Position numbers and translations under genes: made by a program. Below, piece by piece: positions 58,301-64,000 of a stretch of DNA of 64,000 nt. Position 1 is the stretch's first letter, and each line of letters opens with the position of its first letter. Location: positions 26,270,501 through 26,334,500 of the forward strand of contig NC_068970.1 in the NCBI RefSeq assembly GCF_016808095.1. Reading direction: 5' to 3'. The notes under the pieces are model-generated. The model searched no databases and was not told the origin of the DNA. It was given only the letters and a program-made list of their open reading frames with translations. Origin of the DNA: Vigna angularis (Eukaryota > Streptophyta > Magnoliopsida > Fabales > Fabaceae).

Positions 58301-60642
58301 TATCATTTGAATCATATTACAATTATTTATTTTATTTATTTTATTTATTTAACATTATCCATTTATTCAATTTAATCATATCGTATATTTGAATTTATTT
58401 TAGATTTTTTCAAGTTCGGTATATTCACAGTTTTTCAAATTTATTTTAGTTGAAAAGGTTTTTCTTGAAAATTACATAAAATTTATAGATTTATTTAGAA
58501 TACGTTTTTATAAATATTCAAATAAAACCACTATGCGATACGATTATGAATCAATATAATAAATGTATTCATATGCTTTTTTTAAGACTATTTCGTCTTA
58601 GGTATGTAATAAAATTTGTAGTTGAAAATAACATAACACAATGTTTGGATTGTTAACTTAATTATGATAATTTTAAAATAGAATAATAGCGTCACAAGAC
58701 AAACGAAAATAATGCAGTGATATAATATTTGGGATCCTTTTTATAAAAATTGTTTAGATTTTTTAACGTAAATTCATGACGTGATATTCAATTGGAAAAG
58801 GGTAGCAATTGGATAATAATATTTCATTTCAAAATATATCAATATAATATTAGTTGAGTATTAAATATAAAATATAGAGCTAAAGAAATATGTAATGTTA
58901 AACTAAAAATCCAGAAAATGAAAAAAGAGCATAAAATAATTAATGCTAACACTTTTATTTTAGTTTTTTGAAAAAGTGGTGTTTGGTGCACTTTTTAGTT
59001 GGGTCTTAGTTTGTCTTGTAATGGAAATGGAGAGAGACGAATAGGAACAGCGCGATTTGATTTGCAGAAATACGACCAATTATTCCTATGCTCGCTGCTA
59101 GATATTTTAGAACTGCTTTAGATATTTATTAACGACTTCATGCTATTTTTCGTCTTTTAGTTAATATTTGTCTGTTTCTTATAAAATATTGTTTTCTCTT
59201 TGACTTTTTTTTTGTAATTGTTTAAACAGTATTCGTTTTTTTAAAATCTATTTAGTAGACATGATTGTTTTTTTTATGAATTTTCATCCTCTAAATATAG
59301 TTATGTAACTATGTAAAGAAAAAGACATATATTTCTTTGAAGACGTTTTACTTTTTATGATAAATAATTTATTGTAAATTTATATGTTAAACTTTAATAA
59401 AATTGAATGTTTATAGATATTATCAAAATATAATTGATTTGAGATTGGAAAAAAATACGAAAATGTAAATTTGTACCTCTCAAAATATTAGGATATGGTT
59501 TCAAAAGGCTTGAGTCTCATTATACTTGGAACGATGAAACTATATGTCTTTCAAAGGAAGTATATATAGTAGAAAATAAAGGAAGCAAGAAGCATTTTGA
59601 CCCCTTTTTCCAGCTCACAAAGCAACACAACCAACCATCATCATAAGGAACAAAAAAAAAGGCATATGCATGGGAAACAAGTTTCACATTTAACACTTGT
59701 TAAATGTTAAAAACAAGCAAAATATGAGCACATGGATAAATCCACTAAAAGTTAAAAAAATTTAGGAGCACATAGAGGAAATTGAATTTGAATTTTCTAA
59801 CTTTTTTGAATTCTAGTGCATAACATTTATAAATAGGATCGTTGAAACACTTTTTATTGAATGAGAGTATTGTTACTATAATGAAGTTGTGAGAGAAAAG
59901 TTCTCTACCTTTTGAGATTTTATCTTCTTTCATTGATTTAAGTGATGACTTCAAGCATTACTAGTATTGGAAGGTTTTCTAAGAGGCGCTGCATCTCTTC
60001 TCCATTTCAATTAAGTCCTTCCTATAGTTTTTTCTTTACTTGTTCTTCATTAATTGTTCAATTCATCTTGCTTTACTCCTATTTTGTCATGTATGTCATT
60101 GTTTTATTTTACATTTGTTTGTGTTACACTCTTTGAATGAAGCTTTCATAGTTGTTTATGTCTAGAGATAATATTCATTGAGTTTCATTCCTTTCATCTT
60201 AAAGCAACATTAAAAACATCTAAAATATTTGTTGTTGGATAAAACCTTGTATGTTCAAAGACACCAATTATGCTACAAAAATATATATAAGAAAATGACT
60301 ACATATAGTAAAACACTAACCCTTAGAACATATCCAGAACTGAAATGAAAAATCTACTTAGACAAATATTATAAGTTAGACCTCATTGTTCGTAGCTCTC
60401 TAAGTTAACCTTTTCGTAAGTATAAAAGAAATATAGAATCAACATGTTGACCTATTTTTCATCAAACTCCTCTTATTTAAAGATCAAGTCATTCATTTTC
60501 CTTAAAATACACTATATTGCACAATAAATTATAAATCAGTTATCCCTTATGTTTTTGTAATTCATGTTAAAACCATGTTGTTAATATTGTGTTAACGACA
60601 TTTTTGGGAAAACAAATGAATATGTGTATCAATGAATGATAA
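58301..60642. other. AT-rich spacer; no gene recognised
   Basis: A TATATATAG motif near 59562 followed by a CA-rich leader-like stretch and an ATG (59667) gives only a very short frame. No recognisable protein elsewhere. Confidence 0.4.
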
Positions 60643-60899
60643 TATTTTTAAGGCTTAATTGCAATTTGGTCTCTACATTTAGAGGTCTTTTCTGTTTAAT
60701 ATCCGCTTTTAAAAATATTTTTATTTGATCTAATGTGGTATAAATTGTATCAATCACACCCCTCTGGTTAAATTGACATAAACAGAATTAAATTGACATA
60801 AACAGAATTAACTTCGTGATAACGGGACTATCAAATCTGTAATTTTTTCTTCTCTCTTATGCTTTTTCTGCAACTTTCAACTTTTCCTCTCTTCTATTT

Positions 60900-61095
60900 C
60901 TAACACGGGTAGCTTATCATCTTCCACAAGCAACACCCCTTATCCTTTTTTTTCTTTCCTGGGGCACAAAACTTCTTACACACAAGCTTCTTCACCATCC
61001 TCGATCCAAACCTACCACTTCTACTCCCTTTAATCTTGTATTCAGAAACTTCAAGAACATCTGAAGAACAATCCTCAACTTTTCTGATGCCACGT
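60900..61095 (-). pseudogene. Captured C-terminal coding fragment in the 1.86-kb element
   Basis: The minus strand is open for about 65 codons (contains SSDVLEVSEYKIKG, FGSRMVKKLVCKKFC, GCCLWKMISYPC) and ends in TAG at 60900-60902. Basic and Cys-rich. No start codon. I do not recognise the parent gene. The composition and natural-looking end suggest a captured gene end, as in Pack-MULEs. Confidence 0.4.
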
Positions 61096-61736
61096 CACCA
61101 CTGACAAAACGCATTTGACAACAAATCCCCACATCAGTATTTCATAAAGATATACAAGAATTAAGAACAATGGTGAACTAATACATTCTTTCCTTTTTCA
61201 TGGGCGGGGTTGGTCTCCAGAGTGAGAGAAGGTTATTTTTGTTTTGTTTTGAAAAGTCAAAGGGATTAAATGAAAAACTTGGGTTGGTTCCTATAGCATG
61301 CAGGAACGTATTTTATGTTATAAGGCTAAACCTGGAATGAAAAAGGGGTGGAGTAGATTCTTGCATTCTTCCAAAGAAGGTTCTCTTCTCATTCTTTAGT
61401 TTCAAAACTAAATAACGTTATGGCCACATAAATGCAATTCAAAAGAGATTTTACACCCTTGAATGCTGGTTTTATATTAGGAAGTTAGGATATGATAAGA
61501 ACGGAAACTTTGGGTGGGTTTTAACATAAAATATCTAGAGTAAATGAGAAGATATTTTTTTAGACCATTTTGGGGTATAGGGTGAGTGGATTTTAGGTTG
61601 TATTTAGGGTAAACTTTGGAGAGGTTGGAGGGAGTAGCCGCGTGAGATATAGAGGGAACATTAACCTACCTCTAGCAAGAACTAAAGTGAGGAAGTGAAA
61701 AAGCCAACCTTTGTTTTGGTTTTGTACTTTGTGGTA

Positions 61737-61739
<3 letters not shown>

Positions 61740-61813
<74 letters not shown>
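61740..61813. repeat. AT dinucleotide microsatellite (about 37 units)
   Basis: Uninterrupted AT/TA run inside the 1.86-kb Mutator-like element. Confidence 0.97.
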
Positions 61814-61817
<4 letters not shown>

Positions 61818-62938
61818 AACAAGTTTGTGTCTCGGTCTTCTCACTCCTTTGAGCAAGGTTGAACGTGTTTCACTAAGTCAGAGGGAGAGCTAGAGTCTTC
61901 CTTCGGTACTGGAGAAAGTGTGTTAAAGCATGAGTTTGGGAGTGGCCAGGTTCGTATCCCATGTTGCCTCCAACAAGAAGAGTTAGGGGTACGTGTTGGG
62001 ACATGGAAAACCTTGGGAAACCAGTGAGGGTTGTTAGTGAGGAAGTCCTTGAGGGTGGGAGTTATGCTTCATGGGTTATAAGGTTGGGGAGTATTCACAT
62101 GAGTATGGGAGTGAGGAGTAGTTCAGTGATGATGAAATGGGATGGAGAAACGTGGGAGTTATTAAGTGAGCATTAGAAAGGGATGTGAGAGTCTCATTGG
62201 TGAATGAAAGAGAAAGAAAATAGTGTAGAGGGAGGTGGTGCAGGTTTCTAAGGTCTTGGGGAGAGGAAAGAATTGTGGAAGAGGGTGATGAGTTTTCAGT
62301 AGAGAGAGAGATAAAAAAATATTTCCTAAAGATATAAAAGAGAGAGAAAGGTGGATGTTGCGTGAAAATAGAGGAGAGAGAAGAAAAAATATAGATCATG
62401 ACCACGTTACCATGAAGTTAACCATATTGGGATCAAATAGAGGCATTTTTAAAAGCGGATATTAAACAAAAAAAACTTTTGAATGTAGGGACCAAATAAA
62501 CAATTAAGCCTATTTTTAAATTAAGTCTACCTTAGGACATGTGATAAAAATATAAATAATTGATTCCTTTGTTTCTTTTTGAGAAAGACATTGTAGACCA
62601 CAATGACAAGTCACATTAAGAGGTTATCCTTAGTTAGTTAACTATTTTCAATACATCTCAATATGATGTGTCACCTTAAGAGACACTTTCAAAGGTCATA
62701 TGATGAACAAAATTGGTTGATTATATGTATCCCAGACATTTTAATATGTAGAAGTCACATTAGATTTCTTTGATCTTTTCTTGTCTTATCTCCATACATC
62801 ATTTTCTTCCTTGTAAAAGGGAATGTGGGTTCAAACAATTGTCAAGGAAAGAGATGATGTTCATGTTCACCTCTTAAAGGACTAAAAGAAATAATGAATC
62901 ATATATGTACCAAAGTCTCATTTGGATTTGTAACATCC

Positions 62939-64000
62939 CAAAAATACAGTGTAAAACCATATAATAGAATGATCACATATAATAATATTACAGCTCAGTT
63001 CTTACACTAAAGTAGAGCGAACACAAGTCTAAAGCCAAAAGGCCTTACAAGAAAAGTTACAAACTTAAACTGTACAGGAGTATAAGTCCGACCGACCGGT
63101 TTACAAAAGGAACTACGACCGAACGGTTCACAGAAGGAAAATACCGAACGATCATACCTAACAAAAGGGAAGGTGATCGAAGGACCACCTTAAAACAACT
63201 AAACTATTGACCGAACGTCCTACTATTCGGTCTTAACTTCAACCTCCACCAGATTTTCTTCCTCCAGCGCCTCTTCCAACTGTACGTCTCCTTCTGCTCA
63301 TATCCACACGGATGATCATTGCAATGACAAAGACGGACGTACAAAACAAGACAAGACAGGAAAACACAGGGTAAGCTTATGTAATTTAATTCATGTATAT
63401 ACATTCATTTCATACAATCAAATACACAAGATATATTTCATCATACTTTTCACATAAGGCCTAATACTAGACTGACTGTCCGGACTGTATGAAATCTGTG
63501 TAGCTACGACGTTTCATGCACCCGGGTGATGTAGTAACTGGAATACTCTCATCAGCTACCTCCTGAGGTTAGTCCTATTTGTCCAAAGTACCCCTAAGGA
63601 CTAGAACCTCCTGCCGTTTCCACATATGACCTACCCTCCTCTACGTGAGGACGAGTACTCACGGAACATCAGGATGAACCGACAGCCTAGCATCACCATA
63701 GTCATACTTTATCAATTCCAATATTCATCCATGAGTCGTTCCTCCCAGGAACGCTCGTTCAAAATCCAAACATTTCAATCCACATCACATTCTCTTCATA
63801 TTTCATTCATAATCATTCTCAATTTCATCTTTCAATATCAATCATCTCAATTTATTCTTTGTTCAAATGTTATTAAGGACACCAAATACCGAACGTTAAA
63901 TGCTAACTCAGAACTAGAACTAACACTTGGAGCGAGATCGAGGGATCTCCAGTTCCATAATAGATTAAGACCGAGATGATTACTATCGGTTTGAGAAAGA
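62939..64000 (+). mobile_element. TGTAACATYC-type repeat, copy D, continues past the window
   Basis: Starts TGTAACATCCC at 62939. Shows the shared landmarks in order: GGATGATCATTGCAA (63310), GGTAAGCTTA (63370), CTGTCCGGACTG (63477), TGAGGTTAGTCC (63564) and ACCTCCTGCC (63607). Between start and landmarks it carries CCGAACGG words (63090-63220). No coding region accepted. Confidence 0.5.
63090..63225 (+). repeat. CCGAACGG-type words in repeat copy D
   Basis: GACCGACCGGTTTAC, GACCGAACGGTTCAC, ACCGAACGATC and GACCGAACGTCC occur within 140 bp. The same vocabulary appears in copy B (21420-21890) and the 40.1-kb repeat block. Confidence 0.75.

Larger units (their letters stand above)
60652..62510. 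mobile_element. 1.86-kb non-autonomous Mutator-like element, perfect 9-bp TSD
   Basis: TIRs of roughly 110-130 bp: left starts GGCTTAATTGCAATTTGGTC at 60652, right is its inverted match ending at 62510, with shared words TGTTTAATATCCGCTTTTAA and TTTGATC. The flanks TATTTTTAA (60643-60651) and TATTTTTAA (62511-62519) are identical. No transposase. The interior contains a coding-like fragment (60900-61095), a long TA microsatellite and a GA-rich right half. Confidence 0.9.

Noticed and set aside
61593..61856. Minus-strand frame with a long Ile-Tyr repeat
   Set aside because: Translation of the AT microsatellite; not a gene.

Overview
This is plant nuclear DNA: AT-rich, with GT-AG introns, plant-type gene families and dense nested transposable elements. 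The repeat vocabulary (arrays of CCGAACGG-like words, Tat-type gypsy integrase) and the protein sequences suggest a phaseoloid legume such as Vigna or Phaseolus. That is an inference from memory; no search was run.

Layout. 1-4.6 kb: a dead MuDR/MURA-type Mutator-like transposase (three introns, at least five nonsense codons, a 52-bp duplication, frameshifts), converging on an intact small GRF zinc-finger/membrane protein gene. 7.1-8.3 kb: a non-autonomous Mutator-like element with long TIRs and a 9-bp target duplication. 8.7-23 kb: repeat terrain with TGTAACATYC-type repeats (copies C, A, B; A and B form a 2.3-kb inverted pair) and a decayed Athila-like LTR element between A and B. 23.6-45.8 kb: a cluster of three 2-oxoglutarate/Fe(II) dioxygenase genes, all on the minus strand. 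The middle gene is split: its exon 1 lies 12.4 kb from exons 2-3, and the intron holds a young Ty1/copia element (about 33.8-39.2 kb), a decayed Ty3/gypsy integrase and a hAT-like relic. 47.7-49.9 kb: an intronless PLS-class PPR gene. 50.9-52.6 kb: a long-TIR element, then a gypsy integrase relic. 55.2-56.5 kb: a three-exon gene for a predicted plastid protein resembling Arabidopsis CCG-binding protein 1/MEE14. 58.1-62.5 kb: a fold-back element and a 1.86-kb Mutator-like element with a perfect 9-bp target duplication. 62.9-64 kb: another TGTAACATCC-type repeat running off the window.

Probable working host genes are dioxygenase 1, dioxygenase 3, the PPR gene and the CBP1-like gene. Dioxygenase 2 has all exons in frame but needs a very long intron removed. 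The dioxygenases probably act in specialised or hormone metabolism, the PPR protein in organelle RNA processing. No tRNA, rRNA or CRISPR was seen.

Most notable: the split but open dioxygenase 2; several independent mobile elements carrying arrays of short quasi-palindromic words, which differ between otherwise matching repeat copies; and Mutator-like elements with captured coding-like fragments.
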